Source: an uncultured Eubacteriales bacterium | GTDB lineage: Bacteria > Bacillota > Clostridia > Christensenellales > Aristaeellaceae | DNA: 64,000 nt | Direction: 5' to 3' | Assembly: GCA_902777335.1 (NCBI GenBank) | Contig: CACYTF010000007.1 | Coordinates: 95,739-159,738 of the forward strand | Part shown: positions 50,927-60,415 of the stretch, in pieces | Position numbering within the stretch: the first letter of the stretch is position 1 | How the letters are laid out: each line of letters starts with the position of its first letter | The notes under the pieces: model-generated | The model's database searches: none | What the model was told of the DNA's origin: nothing | Seen by the model: the letters and a program-made list of their open reading frames with translations, nothing else | Translations under genes and position numbers: made by a program

Positions 50927-52032
50927 CGCGGCTTTTCGCGCTGGCGGTGGCGCTCTGCCTGATTCTGGGCGGCTGCCAGCGCACCGGGGAGCTGGAAAAC
51001 CAGGCCTATGTGCTGATCCTGGGCGTCGACCTTTTGCCGGAGGGCGGCCTTCGCCTCACCGCGCGGGTGCCGAAGGTCGGCAACAGCGCCCCGGAGGGCG
51101 ACAAGTCCGGCGGCGGGAGCAAGTACCTGACCTTTGCCGCGGAAGGCGACGGCTGGGCCGGGGCCCGCGAGGCGCTCGAGCGCGCCACCCCGAGGCCGCT
51201 GAACCTCAGCCACATCGTGCTGCTGGTGATCTCCCGGGCCGCGGCCTCGGAGGACGGCTGCTTCGACCTGCTCCGGCAGATCGCCGAGACGCCCCACCTG
51301 TACACCACCGCCCGGCTGGTGGTCTGCGCCGGGGACGCCGGGGAATTCATCGGGGGGCTTCAAACCGTGATCGGCACGCAGCTGTCGGCGGAGCTGAACG
51401 CCATGCTGAACCACTATGCCAATGAAGGCTTCATCCCCGAAAGCAGCCTGGCGGACTTCTACTATGCCGGCGGTTCCGTGTACTCCGATCCCGTGGCCGC
51501 CTATGCCACAATGAGTACCGCCCCGCGGAGCGAAGGCGCCGATAGCCCCGAGCCGGGCGGCAGCGCCGAAGCAGTGCCGATGCAGCAGCGCTACGAGGGG
51601 GCGGCGCTGTTCCGGGAGGGCCGCTTCATCGGCGCGCTGGGGCCGGAGGACACCCGACTGCTGGGCCTGATCCGCGGCGACATCGGCGCGCTGACCGTCG
51701 ATGTGGACGGCAGCCCGGTGGAGCTTACGCTGCAGGGCGGCGCGAAACGGCGCGTGGACATGGGTGAAGGCGGCGCGCTGCTTCGCGTGGACATGGATTT
51801 TAAAACCCTCGATGCGGTTATGGAAAACAGACTTCAGTCTGTTTCTGACAGACTTCGGTCTTCCGTTATGGATCTGATTGCCCGCTGCCAGGCGCTGGGG
51901 TGCGAGCCCTTCGGCTTTTCGGAGCGCGCCGCCGCCCGATACGCCACGCTGAACGACTGGCTGTCCTGCGACTGGAGGCGCCTGTATGCCGAGGCCGGGG
52001 TTGACATTCGGGTGCGAATGCGCAAGCTATAG
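50917..52032 (+). CDS. gerAC: spore germination lipoprotein GerAC
   Basis: The 371-residue product has a lipoprotein signal (LILGGC, Cys 20) and the Ger(x)C plan: ELENQAYVLILGVDLL near the N-terminus, a middle beta domain and a C-terminal domain ending near WRRLYAEAGVDIRVRM. It completes the tricistronic germinant receptor. Two short palindromes (about 51825-51861) in the coding region encode a tandem RLQS/RLRS. Confidence 0.9.
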   Translation: MRVTRLFALAVALCLILGGCQRTGELENQAYVLILGVDLLPEGGLRLTARVPKVGNSAPEGDKSGGGSKYLTFAAEGDGWAGAREALERATPRPLNLSHIVLLVISRAAASEDGCFDLLRQIAETPHLYTTARLVVCAGDAGEFIGGLQTVIGTQLSAELNAMLNHYANEGFIPESSLADFYYAGGSVYSDPVAAYATMSTAPRSEGADSPEPGGSAEAVPMQQRYEGAALFREGRFIGALGPEDTRLLGLIRGDIGALTVDVDGSPVELTLQGGAKRRVDMGEGGALLRVDMDFKTLDAVMENRLQSVSDRLRSSVMDLIARCQALGCEPFGFSERAAARYATLNDWLSCDWRRLYAEAGVDIRVRMRKL

Positions 52033-52063
52033 ACAATTTTGACAAAGAACGGCCTTTTGACAC

Positions 52064-52092
52064 TTGCAATTTGCCGATAAAAAACGTATAAT
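52064..52092 (+). promoter_or_regulatory. promoter of the Nudix gene
   Basis: TTGCAA (52064-52069) and TATAAT (52087-52092) are 17 bp apart; a second TTGACA lies at 52057-52062. Confidence 0.65.
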
Positions 52093-52163
52093 AGACGCAA
52101 AGACATCGCCGGCAGCGCCGTTTCGCTGGAATGCACGCTGCCGCGGGGAGGAAGGAAAGCAAA

Positions 52164-52613
52164 TTGTCTGCGCGTAATTCGGCAAAGGCCATCGTGCTTC
52201 ACGACGGAAAGCTGCTGGTGAATCGCTGCATCTCCAGGTACGGCGAATACTATGCCCTGCCCGGCGGCGGCCAGCACACCGGCGAAATGCTGGGCGAGAC
52301 CGTGCGCCGCGAGCTGTTGGAGGAGACCGGCTATTCGGTGGTGCCGATGCGCCTGTCCGGCATCTATGAGCGCATCAGCGAGGGCCGCCGGGACGGCAAT
52401 AACCACAAGATCTACTTCATCTTCCTGTGCCGTCTGGAGAACGAGACCCGCCAGGCGCCCACCGAGACCGACCGCTTCCAGATCGGCTGCGAATGGATCG
52501 ATCTGAAGGACGCGCACCGCAAAAACCTGTTCCCCCGCGCCATACGCGACAACCTCTCCGGCCTGATCGGCCACGGGGAGACGATCTTCATCGGCTCCGA
52601 GAAGGACCGGTAA
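52164..52613 (+). CDS. Nudix hydrolase
   Basis: The 149-residue protein has a complete Nudix box, GGGQHTGEMLGETVRRELLE continuing ETGY (about 33-56). It hydrolyses nucleoside diphosphate derivatives; the specific substrate is not evident. The TTG start at 52164 is preferred over an ATG at 52131 because GGAGGAAGGAAAG lies directly upstream and the Nudix fold begins there. Confidence 0.88.
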   Translation: MSARNSAKAIVLHDGKLLVNRCISRYGEYYALPGGGQHTGEMLGETVRRELLEETGYSVVPMRLSGIYERISEGRRDGNNHKIYFIFLCRLENETRQAPTETDRFQIGCEWIDLKDAHRKNLFPRAIRDNLSGLIGHGETIFIGSEKDR

Positions 52614-52627
52614 TCCCATTGAAAGCG

Positions 52628-52654
52628 CGACGCCATCCATTGCGGATGGCGTCG
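52628..52654. terminator. hairpin between convergent Nudix and AlaX genes
   Basis: CGACGCCATCC (52628-52638) and GGATGGCGTCG (52644-52654) form a perfect 11-bp stem with a 5-nt loop. No strong T-run follows. Confidence 0.6.
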
Positions 52655-52679
52655 TGCTGCGTTTCGTTCCCGGATGTCT

Positions 52680-53876
52680 TCAATTCAGCAGCCGCTTCAC
52701 GGCGGCGTCCAGTATCGCCGCCGGGCCGCCGCCCTGGGCAAAGTCGGGCCTTCCCCCGCCCTTGCCGCCCAGGGGCCTGGCGACGCCCGCGAACAGCTGG
52801 CCCATCGGTATGTCCACGTCCTGCGACCGGGCGAACACGAACACGGCGCCCTCCGGCCCCGCCTTCGCGCCCAGCAGCGCCACGCAGCGCTTCCGGCGGA
52901 TCAGCTGGGACGCCACCTCCTTCAAAAGCGCCGCGTCGCCCTCCAGCATCCGCGCGACGACGCGGGTGCCGTCCGGCAGGGCGGGCTCCGCGTCAAACCC
53001 GGCGCACAGGTCATTGAGCGCCGCGTCCCTGCGCAGCCGGTTCAGCGCCGCCTGGGCGTCGCGAAGCTGCTCCTGCAGCGACGCCAGCTGAGACGGCAGG
53101 TTCTGCACCGAGGTGGACAGCAGGTTCGAGGCCTGTGTCGACAGGCTGTACTTCTCCCGGTAGTCGTTGAACGCGCGCGTGCCCGCCAGGAAGCTGACCC
53201 GCAGCTTGCCCCGGGCCGGGGCGACGCCGGTGATCTTCACCAGGCCCAGCTGGCCCGCCGTGGCGGGGTGCGTGCCGCCGCAGGCCACCATTTCGTCTTC
53301 TCCGATGGCCACGACGCGCACGTGCTCGGCCACCGTCGGCGGCTTTCTCAGCGGCAGCACCTTCAGCTCGTCCTCGGACGGGAACCAGCAGCGGATCGGC
53401 ACGTCGCGCTGGATGCGTTCGTTCACGTCGTCCTCGATGCGCGCGATCTCCGCCTCCGTAAGGTGAGTCGCGCCGCCTGGCATGGCCACGTCGATGGTGG
53501 AGACCTCCCGGCTGACGTGCAGGCCGATGGTCACGCCCCCCATATGCCGCCACAGGGCGCTGGCGATCATGTGGTCCCCGGCGTGCTGCTGCATGTGGTC
53601 GAAGCGCCGGGGCCAGTCGATGACCCCGTGCACGGCCTCGCCTTCGTTCAGCGGCTGCGTGAGCACGTGCCACACGTCCCCGTCCTCGCCCACGTACACG
53701 TCGGTCACCGCCGCGCCGTTCAGCGTGCCGGTGTCGTAGGGCTGGCCGCCGGAGGTGGGATAGAAGGCGCTGCGGTCAAGGCGCGCGTGATACGCGCCGT
53801 CCCGCGGCACGCAGGCCTCCACCCGCGCGTCGAATTCGGTCAGATAAGCGTCGTCATAGTACAGGCGTTCCGTCAT
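52680..53876 (-). CDS. alanyl-tRNA editing protein, AlaX-L type with DHHA1 domain
   Basis: The 398-residue protein resembles the editing and C-terminal parts of AlaRS: FYPTSGGQPYDTG (about 38-50), the HMQQHAGDHMI zinc/editing motif (about 93-103), CGGTHPA (about 197-203), a coiled coil and a C-terminal DHHA1 domain with GGKGGGRPDFAQGGG. It hydrolyses Ser-tRNA(Ala) or Gly-tRNA(Ala). No aminoacylation domain is present. The ATG at 53876 has GGAG 10 nt upstream. Confidence 0.9.
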   Translation of the reverse strand: MTERLYYDDAYLTEFDARVEACVPRDGAYHARLDRSAFYPTSGGQPYDTGTLNGAAVTDVYVGEDGDVWHVLTQPLNEGEAVHGVIDWPRRFDHMQQHAGDHMIASALWRHMGGVTIGLHVSREVSTIDVAMPGGATHLTEAEIARIEDDVNERIQRDVPIRCWFPSEDELKVLPLRKPPTVAEHVRVVAIGEDEMVACGGTHPATAGQLGLVKITGVAPARGKLRVSFLAGTRAFNDYREKYSLSTQASNLLSTSVQNLPSQLASLQEQLRDAQAALNRLRRDAALNDLCAGFDAEPALPDGTRVVARMLEGDAALLKEVASQLIRRKRCVALLGAKAGPEGAVFVFARSQDVDIPMGQLFAGVARPLGGKGGGRPDFAQGGGPAAILDAAVKRLLN

Positions 53877-53988
53877 GATGATCACACTCCAATGACACTA
53901 TCATAGCTCAGATGCGCACAGGTTGCAAGCGGAGACGGTTAAATCGCGCGAAACCAGCCGCGCCAACTTTAAGATTCCCGCATCAATA

Positions 53989-54017
53989 TTGATTTTTGCC
54001 CTTTCCGGGGCTATAAT
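53989..54017 (+). promoter_or_regulatory. hisS operon promoter
   Basis: TTGATT (53989-53994) and TATAAT (54012-54017) are spaced by 17 bp. No T-box is present in the short leader. Confidence 0.65.
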
Positions 54018-54054
54018 TGTTGGCAAATGCCGTTGGTCGAAGGGAGAGGATCAT

Positions 54055-55302
54055 ATGCTGACACAGGCCCCGAAGGGCACCCAGGATCTGCTGCCCCAGG
54101 CGTCTCACAGGTGGCAGCGCATCGAAAAGAGCATGCGCGACGTCTGCGCCCTGGCCGGCTATCGGGAGATTCGCACCCCTGTCTTCGAACACACCGAGCT
54201 GTTTCAGCGCGGCGTGGGCGACACCACCGACGTGGTGCAGAAGGAGATGTACACCTTCAACGACAAGGGCAACCGCTCCATCACGCTGAAGCCGGAGGGC
54301 ACCGCCGGCGCGGTCCGCGCCTTCATCGAGGCGCACCTGTACGCCGACACGCTGCCCTGCAAGCTGTACTACGTCTCCTGTCCGTGTTTTCGCTATGAAA
54401 AGCCCCAGTCCGGCCGTCTTCGCCAGTTCCACCAGAACGGCATCGAGGTGTTCGGCGCGAAGGACGCCAGTGTGGACGCGGAGATCATCGCGCTGGCGCT
54501 GAAGGTGCTGGCCGCAAACGGCATCGACGGGCTTCGGCTGAACATCAACTCCATCGGCTGTCCCACCTGTCGCAAGGCGTATCTGGAAAAGCTGAAAGAC
54601 TATCTCGCGCCGAAGCTGCCGGGCCTTTGCAAGACCTGCCAGGAGCGCTTTGAGCGCAACCCGATGCGCATACTCGACTGCAAGGAGGACGCCGACAAGC
54701 TCGTCGACGCGCCGGCCATGCTGGACAACCTCTGCGAGGACTGCGCCGGCCACTTCGAAAAGCTCAAGACCTATCTTCAGGCGCTGGGCATCGAATACGC
54801 CGTCGACGCGCGCATCGTCCGCGGGCTGGACTACTACACCAAGACCGTGTTTGAGATCATCACCGACACCCCCGAGGGCGTGCCGCTGACCGTCTGCGGC
54901 GGCGGCCGTTACGACGGGCTGGTGGAGGAGCTCGGCGGCCCCGCCACCCCCGGCATCGGCTGGGGCATGGGCATCGAGCGGATGATCATGGTGCAGGACA
55001 TGCGCGGCATCGGCGAGGAGGCCCCCGCGCCGCTGGACGCGCTGGTGGTCACCCTGGGCGACGAGGCCCGCGCAGAGGGCGTGAAGCTGGTGAACGCGCT
55101 GCGCGAGCGGGGCGTTCGGGCCGACCTGGACCACGCCGCCCGCAGCATGAAGGCGCAGTTCAAATACGCCAACAAGCTGGGGGTCAAAAAGGTCGTGGTG
55201 ATCGCCGGCGACGAGCTCGAAAGGGGCGTCGTCAAGCTGCGCGACATGGAAAAGAGCGAGGAGACCGAGGTGCCGATGGATGAGATCGCGTCCCGGTTCT
55301 GA
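54055..55302 (+). CDS. hisS: histidyl-tRNA synthetase
   Basis: The 415-residue class II synthetase has motif 1 (REIRTPVFEHTELFQRGVG, about 35-53), motif 2 (FRYEKPQSGRLRQFHQNGIE, two parts about 112-131), the His-specific GLDYYTKTVFE (about 258-268) and a C-terminal anticodon-binding domain. The ATG at 54055 starts at the family MLTQAPKGTQD; GGGAGAGG lies upstream. It leads the hisS-aspS-cysS operon. Confidence 0.96.
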   Translation: MLTQAPKGTQDLLPQASHRWQRIEKSMRDVCALAGYREIRTPVFEHTELFQRGVGDTTDVVQKEMYTFNDKGNRSITLKPEGTAGAVRAFIEAHLYADTLPCKLYYVSCPCFRYEKPQSGRLRQFHQNGIEVFGAKDASVDAEIIALALKVLAANGIDGLRLNINSIGCPTCRKAYLEKLKDYLAPKLPGLCKTCQERFERNPMRILDCKEDADKLVDAPAMLDNLCEDCAGHFEKLKTYLQALGIEYAVDARIVRGLDYYTKTVFEIITDTPEGVPLTVCGGGRYDGLVEELGGPATPGIGWGMGIERMIMVQDMRGIGEEAPAPLDALVVTLGDEARAEGVKLVNALRERGVRADLDHAARSMKAQFKYANKLGVKKVVVIAGDELERGVVKLRDMEKSEETEVPMDEIASRF

Positions 55303-55320
55303 TACAAGGAGGAGATTTTA

Positions 55321-57114
55321 ATGCTTTCCCACAAGAGAGATCACTACTGCGGCCTGCTGACCGAAAAGAACGTGGGCGAAACCGTCCATCTGTCCGGCTG
55401 GGTGCAGCGCACCCGCGACCTGGGCGGAGTGGTATTCGTATGGCTTCGCGACCGCGAGGGCCTGGTGCAGCTGGTGTTTGACAGCGACGTGTGCGGCGCG
55501 GAGAACTTCGAGCTGGGCCGCAGCCTGCGCGGCGAATACGTGCTGACCGTCACCGGCGAGGTCCGCGCCCGGGACGAGAGCGCCATCAACCGCGACCTGG
55601 CCACCGGCACCATCGAGGTGTTCGTGAAGGAAGCGGCGCTTTTGAACAAATCCGAGACGCCGCCCATCTACATCGACGACAAGGTGGACGAGAACGAGCT
55701 GGTGCGCCTGAAGTACCGGTATCTGGACCTGCGCCGCCCGTCGATGCAGCAGAAGCTGCGCCTGCGCAGCAAGGTGGTCAACTGCATCCGCTACGCGCTG
55801 GACGAGAGCGGCTTTACCGAGGTGGAGACGCCGATCCTGTCCAAGTCCACCCCCGAGGGCGCGCGGGACTTCCTGGTGCCCAGCCGCCTGCACCCCGGCA
55901 CGTTCTACGCGCTGCCCCAGAGCCCGCAGATCTACAAGCAGCTGTTGATGCTGGCCGGGTTTGACAAGTACTACCAGATCGCCCGGTGCTTCCGCGACGA
56001 GGACAACCGCGCGGACCGGCAGCCGGAGTTCACCCAGTGCGACATCGAGATGTCCTTCATCGACGAGGAAGACGTCTACGCCGCCGTGGAAAAGGTGTTC
56101 GCCCGCATCTTCAAGGAGATCAAGGGCATTGACCTGGCCCTTCCCCTGCCCCGCATGCCCTGGACCGAGGCCATGGAGCGCTACGGCAGCGACAAGCCGG
56201 ACACCCGCTTCGGCATGGAGCTGGTGGACCTGACCGGGGTCCTCGGCGGCGGCACCGGGTTTGTGGTGTTCGATTCCGCCATAGAGGCCGGCGGGCGCGT
56301 GGAGGCCATCAACGCCAAGGGCCTGGGCGGCATGACCCGCAAGGAGATCGACAGCTGCGCAGAGTTCGTGAAGACCTACCGCGCCAAGGGCCTGCCCTAC
56401 ATGACCTTCACCGCCGACGGCGGCGTCAAGAGCAGCTTCAACAAGTTCCTGACGCCCGAACTGATCGAGAAGGTGCGCGCGGCCATGCAGGCCGAGCCCG
56501 GCGACATCGTATTCTTCGGCGCGGACAAAAAGGCCGTGGTCTGGCAGGCGCTGGGCGCGCTGCGCTGCGAGCTGGCCCGCCGCCATGACCTGATCGACCA
56601 CAGCCTGTACAACCTGTTCTGGGTCACCGAGTTCCCGCTGTTCGAGTACAGCGAGGAGGAGGGGCGCTGGGTGGCCGCCCACCATCCCTTCACCAGCTGG
56701 TACGCCGAGGACAACGTGTACCTGGACACCGACAAGGAGAAGGTCCGCTCCCGCGCCTACGACCTGGTCATGAACGGCATCGAGCTGGCCAGCGGCTCCA
56801 TCCGCATCCACCGCGCCGACATGCAGGCCCAGATGTTCGACATGATCGGCCTGTCCCACGAGGAGGCCCACCACCGCTTCGGCTTCCTGCTGGACGCCTT
56901 CAAGTACGGCGCGCCGCCGCACGGCGGCCTGGCCTTTGGCATTGACCGGCTGGTCATGCTGCTGACCGACAGCGACAGCCTGCGCGATGTCATCGCCTTC
57001 CCGAAGGCCAACAGCGCCAACTGTCTGATGATGGAGACCCCCGCCGACGTGCGGCCCGACCAGTTGGAGACGCTGAAGATCAAGCTGGACCTTCCCGAGG
57101 AGGAAAACCCATGA
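55321..57114 (+). CDS. aspS: aspartyl-tRNA synthetase
   Basis: The 597-residue bacterial-type AspRS has an N-terminal OB domain ([20 protein letters not shown]), motif 2 ([18 protein letters not shown]), a GAD insertion domain and motif 3 ([11 protein letters not shown]). It charges tRNA(Asp), or in some anaerobes tRNA(Asn) as well. hisS-aspS is a conserved pair. GGAGG precedes the ATG; the stop overlaps cysS. Confidence 0.97.
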   Translation: MLSHKRDHYCGLLTEKNVGETVHLSGWVQRTRDLGGVVFVWLRDREGLVQLVFDSDVCGAENFELGRSLRGEYVLTVTGEVRARDESAINRDLATGTIEVFVKEAALLNKSETPPIYIDDKVDENELVRLKYRYLDLRRPSMQQKLRLRSKVVNCIRYALDESGFTEVETPILSKSTPEGARDFLVPSRLHPGTFYALPQSPQIYKQLLMLAGFDKYYQIARCFRDEDNRADRQPEFTQCDIEMSFIDEEDVYAAVEKVFARIFKEIKGIDLALPLPRMPWTEAMERYGSDKPDTRFGMELVDLTGVLGGGTGFVVFDSAIEAGGRVEAINAKGLGGMTRKEIDSCAEFVKTYRAKGLPYMTFTADGGVKSSFNKFLTPELIEKVRAAMQAEPGDIVFFGADKKAVVWQALGALRCELARRHDLIDHSLYNLFWVTEFPLFEYSEEEGRWVAAHHPFTSWYAEDNVYLDTDKEKVRSRAYDLVMNGIELASGSIRIHRADMQAQMFDMIGLSHEEAHHRFGFLLDAFKYGAPPHGGLAFGIDRLVMLLTDSDSLRDVIAFPKANSANCLMMETPADVRPDQLETLKIKLDLPEEENP

Positions 57115-58529
57115 AGCAGATGATGATCTACAACACGCTGTCGCGGAAGAAGGAGCCGTTCGTGCCCGTTCACGAGGGCAAGTGCGGCATCTACGCCTGC
57201 GGCCCCACCGTGTACAACTACTTTCACATCGGCAACGCGCGCCCGTTCATCATATTCGACACGCTGCGCCGGTTCATGGAGCACCTGGGCTACGACGTGA
57301 CCTTCGTGCAGAACTTCACCGACATCGACGACAAGATGATCCGCCGCGCCAACGAGGAGGGCACCACGGTGGAGGCCATCGCCGAGAAGTACATCGCGGA
57401 GTACTTCAAGGACGCCGAGGCCATCGGCGTGCGCAAGGCGGACGTGCATCCCCGCGCCACGAAGCACATCGGCGAGATCATCGGCCTGATCAAAAAGTTA
57501 GAGGCCAAGGGCCTGGCCTATCGCGCCGAGAACGGCGACGTGTACTTCGACACCCAGGCCTGGCGCAGCAATTACGGCAGGCTCATCGGCCAGGACCTGG
57601 ACGATCTGGAATCCGGCGCGCGGGTCGAGGTGGGCGACGTGAAACAGCACCCGATGGACTTTGCGCTGTGGAAGGCGAAGAAGCCCGGCGAGCCCTTCTG
57701 GAAGAGCCCCTGGGGCGAGGGCCGGCCCGGCTGGCACATCGAGTGCAGCGCCATGAGCATGAAGTATTTGGGCGAGACCTTCGACATTCACTGCGGCGGC
57801 GTGGACCTGATCTTCCCCCACCACGAGAACGAGATCGCCCAGTCCGAGGGCGCCACGGGCAAGCCCTTCGCCCACTACTGGATGCACAACGGCCACATCA
57901 ACGTGGACAACAAGAAGATGTCCAAGTCCGCGGGCAACTTCTTCACCGTGCGCGACATCAGCAAGGAATTTGACCCCGAGGTCGTGCGCATGTTCATGCT
58001 GTCGGCCCACTACAGAAGCCCCATCAACTTCTCCCGCGACCTGATGGAGCAGGCCCAGGCGGCGCTGGAGCGGCTGTACACCGCCCGAGACAACGCGCTG
58101 TTCGCGCTGGACCACGCGCCGGAGCGGGCCATGAGCGACGCCGAGGCGGCCTTCTCGGTGCGCGCGAAGGGCTTCATGGACCAGTTCGACGACGCCATGT
58201 GCGACGATCTGAACACCAGCGAGGCCATGGGCGTGCTGTTTGAGTACGTGCGCGACATGAACACCGCCCTGTCCGACGCCAACGCCCCCTCCAAAGCCGC
58301 CATCGAGGCGGGCCTTGCCGCCCTGAACACGATGGCCCACGACATACTGGGCCTTCTGATGAAGGAGGCGGACACCGTGCCCGAGGAGATCAAGGCGTTG
58401 GTGCAGGCCCGCACCGACGCCAAGAAGGCCAAGGACTTTACTGAGGCCGACCGCATCCGCGCCGAGGTTCTGGAAAAGGGCTACGTCATCGAGGACACCC
58501 CGAAGGGCCCGAAGGTGAAAAAAGCATAA
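57111..58529 (+). CDS. cysS: cysteinyl-tRNA synthetase
   Basis: The 472-residue class I enzyme has HIGN (41-44 region, FHIGNARPF), zinc ligands including CGPTVY and CGGVD, and KMSKSAGNF (about 269-277). It charges tRNA(Cys). ATGA overlap with aspS indicates coupling. It ends at an unusually long perfect hairpin. Confidence 0.97.
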   Translation: MKQMMIYNTLSRKKEPFVPVHEGKCGIYACGPTVYNYFHIGNARPFIIFDTLRRFMEHLGYDVTFVQNFTDIDDKMIRRANEEGTTVEAIAEKYIAEYFKDAEAIGVRKADVHPRATKHIGEIIGLIKKLEAKGLAYRAENGDVYFDTQAWRSNYGRLIGQDLDDLESGARVEVGDVKQHPMDFALWKAKKPGEPFWKSPWGEGRPGWHIECSAMSMKYLGETFDIHCGGVDLIFPHHENEIAQSEGATGKPFAHYWMHNGHINVDNKKMSKSAGNFFTVRDISKEFDPEVVRMFMLSAHYRSPINFSRDLMEQAQAALERLYTARDNALFALDHAPERAMSDAEAAFSVRAKGFMDQFDDAMCDDLNTSEAMGVLFEYVRDMNTALSDANAPSKAAIEAGLAALNTMAHDILGLLMKEADTVPEEIKALVQARTDAKKAKDFTEADRIRAEVLEKGYVIEDTPKGPKVKKA

Positions 58530-58593
58530 TCCCCACCGATACGCAAAAAGCAGACCGAGACTTCGGTCTGCTTTTTGCGTATCGGTGGGGATT
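58528..58593. terminator. 31-bp perfect inverted-repeat terminator
   Basis: Arms 58528-58558 and 58563-58593 are exact inverse complements around GACT. The inner part is CAGACCGA/TCGGTCTG with A5/T5 tracts, so it can terminate both cysS and the convergent gene at 58595-59017. Confidence 0.93.
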
Positions 58594-58594
58594 G

Positions 58595-59017
58595 TCAACG
58601 CTCTGCGCCGCAGGCTTCGAGGAATCGTTGCTTCAGCAGCAGGTAGCGCTGATACTTTTCCTCCTTCGCGAAGTGGTCCTCGCGGCGCTGCTCCGGGCAG
58701 TGGTCGTAGCACAGCACTTCGTCGCCGAACTGCTCGCTGGTCAGGTCGAACACGCAGCCGCCCACATCGTTGAAGCAGTGGAAGTTGCCGTCGCCCAGCG
58801 GCACGCCGTACACGCTGCCGCCGAACAGGTCCTGAACCAGGAAGGCCGTGATCGAGCACTGCCCCAGCGTCGGGTTCTCCGGCGTCCACAGCCTGCGCAT
58901 CCGCGGCGCGCAGGTCTCGGCGCACCAGACGCCCTTCAGAAGGTCGTACACGTCCCGTGGCGTAAGGCCGTTGGCGTTTTGCAGGGTCGCGCCCTCCCAA
59001 CCATAGAAAACATACAT
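58595..59017 (-). CDS. YunG-like protein
   Basis: The 140-residue product resembles the YunG family: WCAETCAPRMRRLW, PENPTLGQCSITAFLVQDLF (about 46-65) and a late DLTSEQFG. The conserved Cys in GQCS, a His in NFHCFND and Asp in FDLTSEQ could make a catalytic triad, but no activity is known to me. The start at 59017 has GGAG 8 nt upstream; 59035 is an alternative. Confidence 0.7.
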   Translation of the reverse strand: MYVFYGWEGATLQNANGLTPRDVYDLLKGVWCAETCAPRMRRLWTPENPTLGQCSITAFLVQDLFGGSVYGVPLGDGNFHCFNDVGGCVFDLTSEQFGDEVLCYDHCPEQRREDHFAKEEKYQRYLLLKQRFLEACGAER

Positions 59018-59042
59018 ACCCATTTCTCCATACATGCGATAA

Positions 59043-59123
59043 GTTAGGAGTTAGGAGTGAGGAGTGAGGAGTACAAGTCAGCTGCTCAATGCTCCTAACT
59101 CCCAACTCCTAACTCCTCACTCC
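59043..59123. repeat. heptanucleotide-repeat hairpin
   Basis: Left arm has two TTAGGAG and two TGAGGAG units; right arm has complementary units TCCTAAC, TCCCAAC, TCCTAAC and TCCTCAC, separated by about 20 bp. The sequence can fold into a long hairpin immediately downstream of the 2-oxoacid oxidoreductase operon and upstream of the YunG-like gene. Confidence 0.8.
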
Positions 59124-59124
59124 A

Positions 59125-59664
59125 TTACTGTTCTTTCCCCCACGCATGAAACGCCGTCTTGTTGATGTCCAGCAGATGCGCCTTGCGGCCGGAGAAGGTC
59201 TTCTCCATGATCTTGTAGATCATCTCCACCGGCACCACGGGCGCGACGCTCACCAGCGCGCCCAGCATCACGGTGTTGGCAGTGCGAGCGTTGCCCAACT
59301 TCATGGCGATGTCGTTGGCGGGCACGTAGTACACGTGGATGTCGTCCCGGGTCGCCTTCTGGTCGATCATCGAGGAATTGACGAACAGGTTGCCGCCGGG
59401 CTTCACCAGCGATTCGAACTTGATCAGGCTCGGCAGGTTCATGACCACCACGTTGTCCGCCTCGTAGATCAGCGGGCAGCTGACGGGCTTGTCGGTGCTG
59501 ATCACCACGGTGCAGTTGGCCGTGCCGCCGCGCATCTCGGGCCCGTAGGAGGGCAGCCACGTGGCGTTCATGTCGGCGTACATGGCCGCGTAGGTCAGCA
59601 TCTGGCCCATCGTCAGCACGCCCTGGCCGCCGGAACCGGCAAAAAACAGCTTGTTGACCGCCAT
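59125..59664 (-). CDS. 2-oxoacid:ferredoxin oxidoreductase, gamma subunit
   Basis: The 179-residue protein has the gamma fold: FAGSGGQGVLTMGQMLTYAA (about 8-27), SYGPEMRGGTANC (about 39-51) and a C-terminal MIYKIMEKTF. It is the last subunit of the four-gene complex. Its stop is 1 nt from the heptanucleotide repeat. It follows the beta gene by 1 nt. Confidence 0.92.
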   Translation of the reverse strand: MAVNKLFFAGSGGQGVLTMGQMLTYAAMYADMNATWLPSYGPEMRGGTANCTVVISTDKPVSCPLIYEADNVVVMNLPSLIKFESLVKPGGNLFVNSSMIDQKATRDDIHVYYVPANDIAMKLGNARTANTVMLGALVSVAPVVPVEMIYKIMEKTFSGRKAHLLDINKTAFHAWGKEQ

Positions 59665-59665
59665 G

Positions 59666-60415
59666 TTATTCCGCCTCCTTCCCGGTGTCCTTGTACACGC
59701 CCAGCGGGTAGTAGGCCGTTACCTCTTCCCGCATGCGCTTCATGGCCTCGGTCGGGGTCAGGCCCCAGTTGGTCGGGCAGGTGGAGAGCAGCTCCACGAA
59801 GGTGAAGCCCTTCCCTGCCACCTGGTACTCGAAGGCCTTGCGCACGGCCTTCTTGGCCGCGCGGATGTGGGCCGGGGAGTCCAGCGACACGCGCTCGATG
59901 TAGTCCGGGCCGTCCAGCGTGGCCAGCAGCTCGCAGATCTTCAGCGGCATGCCCGCCTGCTCCCGGGAGCGGCCGTCCACCGAAGTGGTGGAGCGCTGGC
60001 CGATCAGCGTGGTGGGGGCCATCTGGCCGCCGGTCATGCCGTAGATGCCGTTGTTGATGAAGAACGTGGTGAACTTCTCGCCCCTGGCCGCGGCGTGGAC
60101 GATCTCGCCCATGCCGATGGAGGCCAGGTCGCCGTCGCCCTGGTAGGTGAACACGACCTTGTCCGGGTGGACGCGGCGAATGCCGGAGGCCACCGCGGGC
60201 GCGCGGCCGTGGGCGGCCTCGCACATGTCCACGTTCATGAACTGGTGCGCCACCACGGAGCAGCCGATGGGCGCGACGCCGATGGTCTTGCCCAGCAGGC
60301 CCATCTCGTCCAGCGTCTCCATGATGATGCGGTGTGCGACGCCGTGGGTGCAGCCGGGACAATAGCTGGTGCTGACGGGCAGCATGCCTTTTGTAACGGT
60401 AAATACAGGTTTCAT
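59666..60415 (-). CDS. 2-oxoacid:ferredoxin oxidoreductase, beta (TPP) subunit
   Basis: The 249-residue protein has the TPP-binding motif: YCPGCTHGVAHRI (about 18-30), TYQGDGDLASIGMGE (about 79-93) and FINNGIYGMTGGQMAPTT (about 107-124). It carries the thiamine diphosphate that decarboxylates the oxoacid and passes electrons to Fe-S clusters. It overlaps the alpha gene (4 nt). Confidence 0.93.
   Translation of the reverse strand: MKPVFTVTKGMLPVSTSYCPGCTHGVAHRIIMETLDEMGLLGKTIGVAPIGCSVVAHQFMNVDMCEAAHGRAPAVASGIRRVHPDKVVFTYQGDGDLASIGMGEIVHAAARGEKFTTFFINNGIYGMTGGQMAPTTLIGQRSTTSVDGRSREQAGMPLKICELLATLDGPDYIERVSLDSPAHIRAAKKAVRKAFEYQVAGKGFTFVELLSTCPTNWGLTPTEAMKRMREEVTAYYPLGVYKDTGKEAE

Noticed and set aside
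59043..59123. Possible CRISPR array
   Set aside because: Units are 7 bp, contiguous, and mirrored as an inverted repeat; no spacers or cas genes are present.
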